From Pyrocephalus nanus (Eukaryota > Chordata > Aves > Passeriformes > Tyrannidae): a stretch of 64,000 bases of DNA. Shown here piece by piece: positions 45,968-58,713 of this stretch. Made by a program: the position numbers and the translations under genes. The stretch covers positions 20,227,001 through 20,291,000 of the forward strand of contig CM076271.1 of NCBI GenBank assembly GCA_038380795.1. Reading direction: 5' to 3'. Each line of letters opens with the position of its first letter. Within the stretch, counting starts at the first letter, position 1. Under the pieces are notes generated by a model that made no database searches, was not told the DNA's origin, and saw nothing but the letters and a program-made list of their open reading frames with translations.

Positions 45968-48900
45968 CAGTTCTCCAAATAGAAGAAATCATGATTCAAA
46001 ATCAGTTTTATTGGGGACAAAACTAAATCTGTCAGGAGGATTCAGATCCTATGTGATATGGATCCTCTCCTTTGCTGGGATATGATGACCTGAATCTCCA
46101 GATTTTCCTCATCCTCAGCTTACTGTGACATGTTTGTACTTTCTAGACAAAGCAATGGGTTTGAAATGAATTAATTAACTCTTGGAAATCATTTTCTTGT
46201 CTCCCTCAGATATAGATTTCAAGTCAGCATCAGCCTATTTAATTTACTGTCAGTGGTAGTTATTTCTTTATTACCTCCCTGGAGAATTCCTTCATTTATG
46301 AGCAAATTAAGACTTGTGGTTTCCTCCAGTTATGAGTCTGACTTTCTCTGTGTGCTGCCTCCTGAGCATGTTCAGCCTTGGTGCCACTTTAGCTGGATGT
46401 GGCTCCTACTTAGTTTCCTGCTCTGAAAAAAAGCATAAGCAGCATATTTCAATAATTTCATTTTCATCGCTAGTTAAGCAGGTTGGCAAGTTCATCCTCT
46501 CCTTCAGCACCTCTTTTTATCCAGCACAAAGGGGCATATGGTCCATCTTTTGGCACCCTAAACACATCTTGGGGTTGCTTGTCCCCCATGCAGTGCCTGG
46601 GGTGGTGAGGGAGGGAAATGTATTGAGATTTGTAGAAGGAATACGAGGAAAAATCTCTGCTGAGATTGATTTGGTTGGAGAAGGGAAGGAATGGTTAGAA
46701 AAATCAGGGTGGATCTGCAAAGGCAAATTGCACAGTTACTGTTTCTGTATTTAATCTGCCTCCTCTAATTCTCCCTCTCCTCCTTCCCTGTGTGGTTCCT
46801 GCCACGCTGTTGCTCAGCAAGTTAATCCCATCAAGTCCAACCCATGCAGCCACTTCACAGCTTTGCATCCCCAGCCCTCCTGTGTTATTTAACCCAGTTT
46901 GAGCACTCCCACAGCCTGGCTGGACTTGCTGGAGTGCAGCACATGTCAGCCAGAAAAAAAGGGAAAGGGAAATCTATTTGTTGAGTGCAGCTGAGACAAG
47001 GCTTTGTTTGCTTCTGGAGCTAAGAAAAACGAGTTAAGCCTACAGCAAATGTGGATGTTTAGAAGAAGTCAAGTCAGGAGACTTCCCCAAAGAGAGATGT
47101 CCTTTTATTTTTGGGAGTATCTTAAGTTCTCACTGAAGATGGTGGTAAATCACTTGGGATTAAGTATAACTTGTATTATTCTTAAAATCAGCTACAGATT
47201 TATTTGAGCAAGAACTTCATGGATTGTGCACTGACTATTCCTCTGCTGACTGCACTGGCAGCAGGAGCTGAGCTCTCTGGAAATCTCTGCAGTCAGTCCT
47301 GATGTTTGGATCCTCCAGTCTTATGTACATTTATTCATCCTGTGATTCTGCTTTATTAACACTTTGTCAATAACTTTTTTTTGACTCTCTGCAAAATAAA
47401 TCTCCTGAATTGCAGAGCTCCGTGAGAGTTTTCAATTATACATTACAAAAAAATCCAAGAGCTCAGTGTTGTGTTCCTCTGCTTCCTTACTCCTGATAAA
47501 TCATGGGATCAGACGTGTCCTTGGGCAGATACTCTGCTGTTTCTGAGGAGGAATGATGTAATAGGGTTACTAAAAGGGGCAATAATATAGATTTTCTTTA
47601 GCCATTGTGTCATTCAGAAGAGCGTAAATCTGACCAGTTTGAAAAATCCAAATCAATTTATTGTGTATTATGAAAATTCCTTGATATATTTTCTGTGTTG
47701 CAGAACATTGTAGCTTCCAAGTGGCGTGCTTTGAAAAACAGAGCTGTTACTTGCAAAGAGATTTTCCTAAATCAACTAAAACCATGACTATAAAAAACTG
47801 AAGGTGGCAAAGGACGTTATTTCCCCCCCAGTTTTGGATCAGACATCTTGTATTTTAAGAAGAGGAGACCGTGGAGAAATGTTTTCCCCAGTGGTGATAT
47901 CCATAAATTCTCCACAAGTTGTGTGCTACTTGAATGAAATTATTGCTTTGTTTGCCCAGAAAACCACCCCACTGCTATCTCAATCCACCTTGTATTCCAT
48001 GGGTACGCTCTGGGGAGATTCTGGAGCCTTTAGAAGGTGTCATTTGTGACTCTTGAGTGCGGGCTGGGAAGAAATCCAAGGGTGAGGAGTGTGTGGCTCT
48101 GCACTCACAGCTGGCATGGCCTGGGCACGGTGCCTGCAGCACCCACGGGGCTCTGATGCCCAGGAGGTGCAGCCCCCTTGCAGACCCTCAGGAATTCCAA
48201 GTGATTGACTTTGTCCCTGAGGTGTTCTGGGTGGTTCTGACACAGCAGTGGATCCTGCAGCTTCTCTCCCCATCAGTGCTGGCTGCAGGAGCAGGGCACT
48301 GCACGGATTTTACCTAAAGGGGGGATATTCTGACAGGATGGGCTGATAAAGGAACTTGAGGTACAGTCAGGAGTGTTTGTGGGGTTTATGGGGTCTGCAA
48401 AACTGAGTTCTCCTCTCTCTTCATGTTTCCTCTCCCCTGACTTTGCAGCTGCTGTTTTTATGTGGTTTTCTGAGGCAGTCAGAGATGAGGGACAAAGGCC
48501 AAGTAATTGCTTGGCATCCTCAGAAGGCCAGACTGGAGAAGTCAAAGCCATGGCATGGCTGGAAGTGTCTGTAGCAACAGCCCTTCCAGGCTGTGTAAGA
48601 GGAGCTGAAAAGCCCAGAAATGACCATGATTTTTTAGATCTCAACCCTCCAAATGAACAAAATTATACTGGAAATCAAAGTGCTTGAACCAGCACAGTGA
48701 CAGAAGTGTGCAGCTGGATCACAAGCACATGTTCTCCTACTACAGCTTCCAGCATCCCCTGGGTTTCTTTTTCTACCAAGTTGAAGTTTCAGATGGAAAA
48801 CTCTGGCAGGAGACTCACAACACCCCAGTGTGACATTGCCCTTTACTCAAGGCAAAGATGTTATTCCAGATTTAATACAGGAGCTTCAAAATAGGCAGAG

Positions 48901-49544
48901 TTGGGTTTTATATATTTTTTTAACAATAAAAATGTAATTTGGTTGTATGGAAAATTCTGGCAATAATGCATAGCCCTACCATTACAACAGTGATTTATTG
49001 CAGTCAGAGTGAGGCAGTTGACTAAGTTATTCAGCAATAGTTACAACTAATGAGCAAAAGCCTGGATATTTATACATAAATTCCATGGCACTATTTCCAG
49101 TGTTACTTGTCCTGGAGATTCCTAAATTAATATTGATTTTTATTGCTCAGTAATGTGTTAGTTGTTTAGCTTGAATCCCTTTTCTGTGGCTCATTTGAAC
49201 AGGCAGCTGCCCTGTGTCAGTGAGCTGTGTTTTGGATGGCCCCAGTGAGCTCTGCCAGGGGGTCCAGGCTGCTGTTTGGGCTGGAGGGCACGTTCTGTGC
49301 CCCAGGCAGGCTGGCCTGAGTGCAGACTTTGACACTTCTAGGCATTGTACAGGGTTTAAAAATCATCTTCTGGATGGTGCATCAAGTCTTGACCCTGCTG
49401 GAGGCAGCTCTGGGGATTGCCCTGTGGAATGTTGGCCGGAGTTAAAGGATCTCCACTGCTCCAGGTGCTGCTGCCAGGAGGGCAGAAGATTAAAACAGTC
49501 TTTCCAGGGCACTTTTGAGTGGAAAATATGGCATTTTTGTCAGC
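45968..49544. other. Unique non-coding DNA, no gene seen
   Basis: Mostly AT-leaning with many short TAAT cores. ATCAAGTCCAACCCATG at 46830-46846 resembles a CR1 piece but is too short to call. Frames of up to 146 codons (46.3-46.75 kb) begin at non-ATG codons and lack recognisable motifs. Confidence 0.5.
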
Positions 49545-49687
49545 TGTTCTTCTGCAGCCCCCATTCCTGGAGGGATTTGAAGGCTGTGGCACTGGGGGAC
49601 ACGGGGGAGTGGCCTTGGCAGTGCTGGGGGAAGGGTTGGACTCCATGGTCTTAAAGGTCTTTTCCAACCCAAATGATTCTGTGAATC
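49545..49687 (+). mobile_element. CR1 LINE, 3' end
   Basis: Plus-strand CR1: CCTGGAGGGATTTGAAGGC, TGGCCTTGGCAGTGCTGGG, GGTTGGACTCCATGGTCTTA, AAGGTCTTTTCCAACCCAAA, TGATTCTGTGAATC. It belongs to the same subfamily as 31701 and 42190 but lies in the opposite orientation. Confidence 0.93.
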
Positions 49688-51276
49688 TCCAAAGCTCTGA
49701 GTTCACCAAGTTCTGCTGCCACTGAAAAGCCTTTCCAAAGGGGGTTTGGGAATCCCAGTCTGGGGGGCTGGGACCCAAAAACAGACCCAAAACAAAGCCA
49801 AGCACACAGTGGGGGTTTGTGGTTGGGTGGGTACCCAGTTCACAGTTCCATCTTAAGTCTGATAGATCTGGGGTTTATTTCTCCTGTATCCTGTACACTG
49901 GAAAAAATGGGATAGGGAAAGAAGTTTCAAAGCTGTCTTCTTAGGTGACCTCCTGAGCTCTTTTTGGAAGACCAGCAAAATAGGTTAATTCTCAGATTTG
50001 CTAATTGCTCAGCAGCCTTTATTGACAGAGTTTTAATTTCTCAATTGTTTTGAGTACAAGGCTTTCCCATTACTCTGATATTTGAATTAATTTTATAAGA
50101 TGTCTAGTTAGGTATTGAATATTATGAACTGCTCACAACTCAGTTTTCAAGGCTTGCAGATGAAATTTGAATTAAGTGATGAACAAGGATAATTTCAAGG
50201 TGTGTGGGGGGGGAGGAAAAACCTAAACCCATCAAATGAGATATTAATTGCAAATTATTCATTCAGATTTAATCAAAGATGACTTTTTATACAGTAAGGA
50301 AAAAGTATATTAATCTACTTTTTTAAAAACTGTCTTATGGAAATTAATACAGAAATATGTTCTCAATGGAAAATTGTAGTGTTTCAAGAATAGTGTATTG
50401 AGAGGGTAATGAATACATTATGAAAATGTAATTGCATATTTTAAAGGCATTATCCAACTAATCATAAAATTCCTGTGGCAAATAGTAATTAGGAAAATGT
50501 TTAGATTTATTTAAGTACAGAAATGGCAAAATGACAGGAAAGGTCAGAACCTCCTGTAATGGAGAAGATTTGAGTGCTGGGTGACCCTTTGGGTTCTGTA
50601 AATAATTGCTGGAGTTCTTACATTTAAAGATGGAAACTGAAGAACCCATTTTCTTGTGTTTGACACAGCCTGGGAGCTGAACTTGAGAGGTGAGAGAGGG
50701 AAGAACTGGCAATTTATTTGGGAAAATGTCAGTGCCCAGCCCTGGCTCAGCCTGCCCAAGAATGAGCTGTGCCCTGTTCAGATTTTAAGATCCTGTTTTC
50801 ATGTTCAATTACCTTCCCTAAGATGGAGATAATTTTAACCTCCTGATTGCAGTGAAGGGCCTGGCACAGAGTTAATGTTCTCCTGGCACCCAACCAGTGC
50901 TCTCATGGAGCTTTCACTGCTCCAAAACCCCCCTGTGAAACTGCACTGGAATTTGGGCAAATTATGTGTGATTTTCTGCCCTAATGGTTTAATTGCCTGT
51001 TGGTGGGTGGTGTGATGGGCAGGTAAATAACCTCTAATTTTTGCTTAAATAGTTCTTTTTTTAAAACAGCTTATGTGTGTATTTCACTTACTTCTGCAGG
51101 TTTATGTACATGTGCTTCCTAAAACAGTTCTGTGCCCCTCTCTCACCCCAGAATGCAGGAGTGGAAATGAGGTGTTTTCATCATCAGGGTCAGATCATTT
51201 GATGGAACAGGAGGAAAAATAAAAGGAGAAAAAAATGTAGGGGGAGGGGAACCCAAAAGAGTATTGAATATTGATT

Positions 51277-51294
51277 TTTTTTTTTTTTTTTTGT
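51277..51294. repeat. Poly-T tract
   Basis: A run of about 18 T following TATTGA. No associated retroposon is recognised. Confidence 0.88.
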
Positions 51295-51555
51295 GAACTT
51301 TGGCTGTTTTTTCATGAGTGGATCACTTGGCACAGGAGAGGATCAGAAGATTAAATTCAGGAGCATCTACACTGCCCACAGAATAGGGATTTTGTGTAGA
51401 TCATGAACAATTTGGCCCCAGGGCCAAGCTCCAGATGCAGTTCAAAGCTGTCAGAAGCACCCAGAACTGGTTGGGATCATATCCACTTGCAGCTCATCTG
51501 CAGGCTCTCCTATGGCCCGAACCAATCTATTTTTTAGCTCTTCTGGAATGGAGAC

Positions 51556-51712
51556 ACTAATTTAATTTAATTTCCTCTTAAAGAAGTGGAGCTGCTGCTC
51601 ACCAAAACTGCTCAGCGGATCGCATTAATATCTGCTAATTAGGATTGATTAGGGGATTTGTTTCTAATCCACTCTGTCTCTCTAATCACAACACTCACGT
51701 ATAATCAGCCTC
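51556..51712. promoter_or_regulatory. Dense TAAT/GATTA cluster, putative enhancer
   Basis: In about 155 bp there are CTAATTTAATTTAATTTCC, GCATTAATATC, GCTAATTAGGATTGATTAGG, TCTAATCCACTC, TCTAATCACAAC and ATAATCAGCC. That gives TAATTA cores, TAATCC (the bicoid/OTX/PITX-type core) and GATTA cores together, plus two retained CpG sites in AGCGGATCGC. Such mixed homeodomain clusters are typical of developmental conserved non-coding elements. Function is inferred, not shown. Confidence 0.4.
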
Positions 51713-52824
51713 ATCAGCTGACATTGAGGTGCTGCTGCTGAAAGACAAAACCCTGGAATGGCTGTGGGGTAACAGGTTGGGATTTCCTGGGGACAGATTA
51801 AAGCCCCAGATTTTGCTGGGACAACTCACAATCTCCAAAAGCTTTAGCAGGGGGTTTGCCCCCGTGCAGCTGGAATAGAGGTGATTTTAGAAAGCATTTT
51901 CCCCCCAAGTTCCAAGGCACTGGAGGGTATTTAATGTCCTATTCTGTGGTTGTATCCACACCTGGCCTTGCTAACCCCCAGAATTCAGCGAATTCTGGTG
52001 CAAAGCTGAGTTTTCCCACGCAGCAATCACATCAGCTCCCCCTTTGAATTTCAGCCTGGAATTGGATATCTGTCTTCCCAAAGTCAGTTCTGCAGCTCTG
52101 CTCCTCCTGAAGCTCAGCAGTGTGTGCTGAGAAATGCCTTGGCATTGTGGAATAGGCAAGTTAGGGAAAAAGTCCTTTGATCAGATGCCTTTGTTGCTGA
52201 GAGGAGAGAGCAGAGGAAATTCTTTTTCCTAAAAAAGTTTAGTATCTTTCAAGAGAAATTTAAATAATTCATGGAAATTTACTGCATCTTTCTAATTAAA
52301 TCTAATCTTCCATCACATGTGATCTACCTCGGAACAGCCTCTTTATAAGATATTTTTATATGCATATTTTTGGCCTGTAATTAATGGGGATTTTAAAAAT
52401 ATTCAAGTTAACGTTCTCCGGGTACAGCTTAAAAAAACCAGGTAGTTTTTCCCCACACTGATTTAGTGCTCTGAATCAAAAGAAGCATTCCTTGGTGAAA
52501 GGTTAATGCCTTTAAAGCTGCTCATGTGAACCTCTGGGATACCTCTGGAGCCCTCAAAGGATCTATTTCTGTATTCGCCTCTTGTGACATTATTTTGCTA
52601 AAACTAGGCTGAGTTAATAACCTCCCCAAAGCAACCTAATTTGCTGAGCAGTACATCTTGACACATTTTTATTAGGAAAAGCAGCACTCCAGGCTTGTTT
52701 GTTTGCATCTTGTTGTCCTATTTCAAACACCAGTCGTGAGCTCTGTTGTCACTTGAACGGAGCGGTTTCTGCTGCTCTTTGAACCCACAGTTCTGCAGTT
52801 AAGGCTGTGGTTGGATATCACAAA

Positions 52825-53032
52825 GAACTTGTGTGTGGGAAGGGTTGTCAGGCACTGGCACAGCTGCCCAGGGCACTGCTGGAGTCACCAGCACCCCTGC
52901 AGGGCTTTAAAACCCTGTGGGGGTGACTCTTGGGGACACAGGTGAGTGGTGGCCTTGGCACTGCTGGGGGAAGGGTTGGACTCGATGGTCTCAGAGGGCT
53001 TTTCCAGCCTCACTGGTTGTGATTCCAGGACT
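52825..53032 (+). mobile_element. CR1 LINE, 3' region
   Basis: Plus-strand CR1 of about 200 bp: GGAAGGGTTGTCAGGCACTG, CAGCTGCCCAGGGCACTGC, GAGTGGTGGCCTTGGCACTG, GGGTTGGACTCGATGGTCTC and a degraded GTGATTCCAGG tail. It is of the 'GATGGTCTTAAAGG' subfamily and reaches further 5' than the copy at 49545. Confidence 0.92.
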
Positions 53033-56000
53033 CTGGGTCTTGATGGTGCAGGTTTTATTGCTCCAAACTGCCCAGGAGTGCAGCTGGAATCCTTGAGTTT
53101 GCTTCACTTCTGCTGAGCCCATTTCATGCATTTATTTATAGCTTGGTTTTCCTGCTAGCACAGGAGGAGCCCCAGTGCATTACTGGGGTCTTTCTTATCC
53201 TTCACTCAGTCAAAGACAGGAGGATCACGTTGGAGAGAATTTGCATCTCAAATCAAAGAGCAGGTGATAAATCCTGCCCTTGAACCCACAGGGAGAGGTG
53301 CTCCATGGCCCCTGATGTCCACATGTCCACCTCCATGGCCTCCAGCCACCCTCACAATGGACTTGAAAAGAAAACTTTAAATATCACAGTGCTGCTTCTT
53401 GTTACTTTAATTAGGGGATATTTTAGCTGTGGGAGCCTAATAGTTGCAAATGAAGCTGCTTGGGAGAGTTCTGGGGTGGTTTACATATGCAGATACACTT
53501 TATATGTGCCAATTTTTTTTCTGGTTTTGCATACTTTAACTGTTAAAATACAATATTAATATCTGATGTGACACAAACTTCATCACTTGCAAATGTTGGT
53601 TTCGTTCCTTTGCTTGTTTGTTTCTGTAGTTTTGAATTCCCAAAGGTTAAGAAAACCAACCAGCTTAAAACAGAAGCTCCAAATGTAGTCTGGGGCCATA
53701 GGATGGAATTTTGCTGGGGTTCCAACACCTGTAATTCTCAGGGGTTGGGTGATTTTTGCTTTTAATTATATTAATTGATTTCTTTTTTAATATCAGCATT
53801 TTCTTTCATGTCAGTGAGCAGCCACAAGTTCAAAAAGGCACACTTGCATTTAGAAGCTAAGTTACAAATTCATCTCAGCAGCAAGTCATTGTTGTGTTGT
53901 TTTTGGTTTGGATTTTTAGGAGTTCATCTGACCTGTTGTAAAACTGAAAGGAAATTCCCTGGGAATTGTGGTACAGCTTCAGTCTGAACTTTCCTCCTGC
54001 CCCAAACTGGGACCCTCAGTTAATTTTTAGAGGCAGTGGGCTTTTCAAAAGCATTTGGAAGATGAGTTGAAGTTCCTGCTGGTTTTCCCTTTCCATGTGT
54101 TTGTGTTGCACCCCTCAGGGAATGGGGATCCCAGGCGGGATGTCCAGTGAAGACACCTCACCCCTCTTGGGGGACTGGGGACACAGCAACGTTCCCTGCA
54201 CTCAGAGAGGGCAAAAGGAGCAAAATCTCTTCCTATTTACCCTTTTTCATTGCTGTCCTGGTGCAGGAAGAGATTTCTCCACTCTTCTCCTCTTTTAGCA
54301 ATAATTTCCTGTAGTGCACAAACCCCACTTAGGTTTAATTCCGGATGTCTGGATGCAGGAGCCTTTGGTTTCCTGGCTAGAATTCCATCAGTGTGCATTT
54401 TCCAGGGTGAGACTGATGCCACTGAACAACAGTAATGTGGTTTCATGGGCAGCAGTAGAACAATGAAATTGTTCTATTAAGTTTATTCAAGCGTAATAAC
54501 TCCTGCTAATAAATTAGAAAAGGAAAAAGAAAAGGCTCCTGTGTAGGACGTGTAATGGAAGCAACTCCAGCCATGTCAGAAGTTTCTCACAGTCTGCAAG
54601 CTGGGTTTTTCCAGAATAGACTTGAGTTGAACTATTGAAGGGAGGGCTAAAAATGACAAAGATTCAGAACACCATCATGGATTTTTATTAGCAGATGGGT
54701 GGAAACCTCCCTTAGCACTGTGGGAGCTGCACAGGATGGCACCCCATGATAGACCTGGTGAACTTCTGTGTCCATCCATTGCTCAGTTTATCCAGTATTC
54801 CCTGGCTAAGGAAACATTTCCAACTGGAGACTTCAAACAGCATGGTTAAAGCCTGAGATGGTTTGTGCTATTTGTAGATTGAGCAAGTTCACCCTTGAAC
54901 GTTTTCTGTGACTCCTCAAGTGTCATCTTGGTTTGTATCATTTAGATCTCAATGGCCAACTTACCTGTGTTGTGTGCTGGAGCCTTTGATGGGGTTCTGA
55001 TAAGACAACCTGAGATAACACCTGGGATAGATTTCCCTTGTCTGATTGTACTTCCAGAGGGACCTGAATTAACATGGGACAGACTTTGCTACAGGAAACT
55101 ACAAACATTTTAGGTGGGAATTCTCTTGGTGTGTCCAGGAAAGCAAAAGGCAGGGGAAGCTCCAGGAGGGACCCATCCTCCCCCCAGTTTGGGTGACATG
55201 GGGGGCTCAGTGCTCCATGGGAAAGCTTTTAATCTGGCTGTAAAACAAAGCAGCCACCTCCAAAGGGAGAACAATTGCTGGATTTGGGGTTGTATTTTTT
55301 TTTCCTTATTTCCTGCTATCTCTGCTTGATTGGGAAAAGTGCCTGGAAGAAACAGAGCTTCATAACTTAGATTGGATGGCTCATCCCTTAGCAAAGAATG
55401 TGCTCTGCACTCCCCAGGGTATTAAACAAATAAATATAAAAGGATTAGCACCAGCTTGTGTGGCTACCAAGAAGTTAAAGCATTACTTAAAGCAGTAAAA
55501 AGGATGTGAAGATTCAGTGCTGCTGTGCAGGGCACTAAATAACAGCAAATTAACTCATAAAACATGTCAGGACTTGGTACTTCAGCCACTCTGTGGAGCT
55601 GCCCCTGTAGCCAGGCCTTGGGCTGTGCCAGGGGTGGGGCTGGTGGGCACCCTGGAGGAGTGCTCAGAGGTGGGAAGTGTTTGGAAGACACTTAAATAAG
55701 CCAGGATGGAGTAACTTTAAAGTATATTTGGTTTTTTAGTTTTTTTTAATGACCTTGCTATAAGTGCAAGTGTCTGTTCTTCACGAAAAAGGTTCTTAAA
55801 TCAGGACTGGGAGAAGGAGAGAACAGAAAAACACTCTTGCTGATGTCAACTTGAGGTTTGCTCTATAAATCTGACTCACTGGGAGGTTGTTAAACACCAA
55901 AGTGGTGTTTACTGTGGCTACTCCTGTGAAAGCTGATGAAGGTGTTTGGAACTTTTCACTTTAGTGCAGCGTTTCTAAAATACTTTCAGGCTTTGGGCAG

Positions 56001-57355
56001 CACCCTGGCAAGCTGAGCACTCCTCCCCTCTGCTCCCTGGCCTGGTGGGGACTGTAGTAACCACAGCAAGTGTTTTATTGCCACATTTATGGGGGAATTG
56101 CCACAGTATTTTTTAATGACTCTTTGTGGGAGAGTAGGAGCAATTGTTTCTGAGCAATTTTAGGCATTGGAAGAAGTGTTTGAACCTCCAAGCAGCTTGC
56201 CCTGTCCTTGGCAGTGGAGAGCTGGCAGAGCAGCTCCTGCATTGGAAATGGCCATGTCAGACAGCCTGGCCCCTGCCAGGAGGGCAAGTGCTCAATATTC
56301 ACGTTTCACAGTTATTCACCAAATCCTAGGTGTGGAAAAAAAAGTGTGTGGATTACTTGGATGTAATTCAGAATTGTGGGGGAGCACCCCTGATCTCCAT
56401 CACCCTGCTCTGCAGGATGGAATAACAGGGAAGGGTGTTTGTGCTCCAGATAAGAGAAGCTGATTCATCAGAGTAATAAGATTATTAATTACACACCAAC
56501 TGGAGGTTATTTTGTTCAGTCAACTGTGGCCACTTGTACAAACTCATTCCCTTGTCTGTAGATGTAAACACTCTCCTCTTGTTAAATAATCCTGAAATAT
56601 TTTTTTGTGAAGATAAATTTTTATTTAAGGCCGAAGGAAAACTTCACACAGCTTTTGAGTTCCTGACTGTCAGTGAGTTGAACACATTTGTGGTTGAGTG
56701 GAGAAGCTCTGAAGTATCTTTGTTGCATTTCAAGATGGTTCATTTGCTGCTGGAGGACAGAGGAGATGGTCTGGGTGACCTCCTTGTAGCCCTTTCATGG
56801 ATGGGGACAATATGCAAATTTGTCCCAGGACATCCTAACTCTGAGAGGCCTAAAGATCAAGGCAGTCAAGCTTTCATAGGAGTCTTGAGTTTGCTCAAGG
56901 CTTTGTGGCTTCCTCTTTAAAATTCTGGAGCATCACTGTTTTTCTCCCTGGGATGTCAGATCTTATTAATGTTGTATCTGAGCATCTTATTAAGAAAGTA
57001 ATTCACTAATGTCTTTGTGGCACCACAGCTATCCTCCAAATACTCTGGCAAGGCACTGGCAAAGTTAACCTTGTTTGCAGCTGGAAAACTGAGGGATGGA
57101 ATATAAAGGACAGATAAGAAAAGGATTTTTAGTAACATTTGTGCCCCTGTGCCCCAACTGGGATTGTAAAAATCCTACTCAGTCATGAGTTCCTTCAACC
57201 TCTGAGGTCCTTGTGTGTCTCAAGCTCTGCCTCTCCCTGGCTCAGGGAGGGCTTGGCCAGTTCAGACTGGACACTGGGACTTGGGCAGGGGGGCTGAGAT
57301 GCCCCAGGGCTGGGTGAGCACAAACAATGGGCACTTCTCTTGTCCTGAGCCATCA
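53033..57355. other. Unique non-coding DNA, no gene recognised
   Basis: More than 4 kb without CR1. A 128-codon frame at 56534-56920 and a 14-bp inverted pair around an octamer (56804-56826) are noted in the findings. No repeat family and no RNA gene are seen. Confidence 0.5.
56804..56826. promoter_or_regulatory. Octamer inside a perfect inverted repeat
   Basis: GGGACAA (56804-56810) and TTGTCCC (56820-56826) are perfect 7-bp reverse complements. They enclose TATGCAAAT, which contains the ATGCAAAT octamer. The symmetry could serve a dimeric factor next to a POU protein, or it could be coincidence. Confidence 0.2.
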
Positions 57356-57600
57356 CAGATGGGGCTGGGATGCTCCCGCAGATGGGGCCGGGATGCTCCC
57401 GCAGATGGGGCCGGGATGCTCCCGCAGATGGGGCCGGGATGCTCCCGCAGATGGGGCCGGGATGCTCCCGCAGATGGGGCCGGGATGCTCCCGCAGATGG
57501 GGCCGGGATGCTCCCGCAGATGGGGCCGGGATGCTCCCGCAGATGGGGCCGGGATGCTCCCGCAGATGGGGCCGGGATGCTCCCGCAGATGGGGCCGGGA
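57356..57600. repeat. 23-bp minisatellite, 10 full units plus a partial
   Basis: Tandem array with units starting at 57356 and every 23 bp to 57586, where the last unit stops after 15 bp. Each unit starts CAGATGGGG and ends in the perfect hairpin CGGGA-TGC-TCCCG. All units are identical except the first, which has T for C at 57366 and so loses one stem pair. The identity points to recent expansion or homogenisation. The unit contains no stop codon in any of the six frames. The three long plus-strand frames across it (182, 152 and 143 codons) therefore encode one and the same 23-residue periodic peptide and are not evidence of a gene. Confidence 0.97.
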
Positions 57601-58713
57601 CAGGTCCTTCCTCTCGCCTGCCTTGCCCAGCTCCCTGCAGAGGACAGGCCTGCAGGTCCCTGCTCAGGAAGGAGGGCTGGAGCTTTCCCTCACTCCCACA
57701 GGCAATTATCTCCTGGAGATGGAGGTGCTTCCAGTCTGGATCAGTTCAATTCCCCTGCTCTGAAATGGAACGGAAAGAAGGATAAACTATTTGAAAATTG
57801 AAGACGTTTATCTATGATATTTAATTAGTGTAAGGGGACTTCTCCTGATCCATGAAATTCCCAGTGCAGCATAAGCATATCTCCCCCTCATCAATGAGAA
57901 GCTGATCCATCAGCTCATAGACTCTTTTCTATTACCAGAAGTTTATCCTCAGATCTAGCGAAGGCCATTCATAAATTCATTTTGGAGGTGTGTTGTTTGG
58001 AGCTGGTATTACACAGTATAATTCCAGGCTGAAAATCAGGCTGTGATAACTGTTCCCTATCTGACAGACCCAGCTTTCAATCACCCTTTATCACTGTTTT
58101 GGGTGTCAGTGGACCAACAGGTTTTTCTCAGAAACAATATAGATAAGCAAAGGTGGCTGATGGGGTGTGAGGAGTAATTTAGAGAGGGAAGAGGTTTCCA
58201 TTTCAGTATCCTTTGCATGGAAAAACACACAAACCCCTTCTATTTAGAAATGACTTAGGAAAACCATCTTACTGAATTATTCAATGCTTTAGTTGTTTAC
58301 TCTGCAGTAGGAATAAAGGAATTGCTGCTGGGTCAGTCACACAGGGCCCTGTGTCAGAGCTGCTGTGAGTGCTGGGGAAGGCAAGAGCTCCCTTTTCCTC
58401 TCTGCAGAAGGGGGTGCCCCTTCATCCAAACCAAACATGGGTCTCCAAGGAAAAGCAGAGAAGGATTTTATTAACCTGGACTGACCCACATGGGCTGTAC
58501 TTGGTGATCAGTAACCTGGACTGACCCTCCTGTCACAGCTGCTGAATTGGGGCTGTTGCTATTTTTGCTTTCCATTTCCTCCCTGTCTGGGGAAGCTTGT
58601 GGGTGCTGAAGTTGGCAAAACAATATAACCTTCCTTATTTTGTTTTGTCAGGAAACCAACTTGGAAATGAAATTAAATCTTTTCTTTAAGTAGACATGAA
58701 ACAATTTCTTAGG

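Larger units (their letters stand above)
49688..52824. other. Unique non-coding DNA with a strong candidate conserved element
   Basis: Low repeat content, a T18-type run near 51277-51294 and the homeodomain-motif segment at 51556-51712. From 50.0 to 50.5 kb the sequence is AT-rich with several TTAATT and AATTAAT cores and no frames of interest. Confidence 0.5.

Noticed and set aside
46828..46850. Possible CR1 fragment (ATCAAGTCCAACCC)
   Set aside because: Only about 17 bp match and the surrounding sequence does not follow any CR1 block order.
57215..57801. Three long plus-strand frames that look like a repeat protein gene
   Set aside because: All three are produced by a stop-free 23-bp minisatellite. 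There is no signal peptide, splice structure or conserved flank to suggest a gene.
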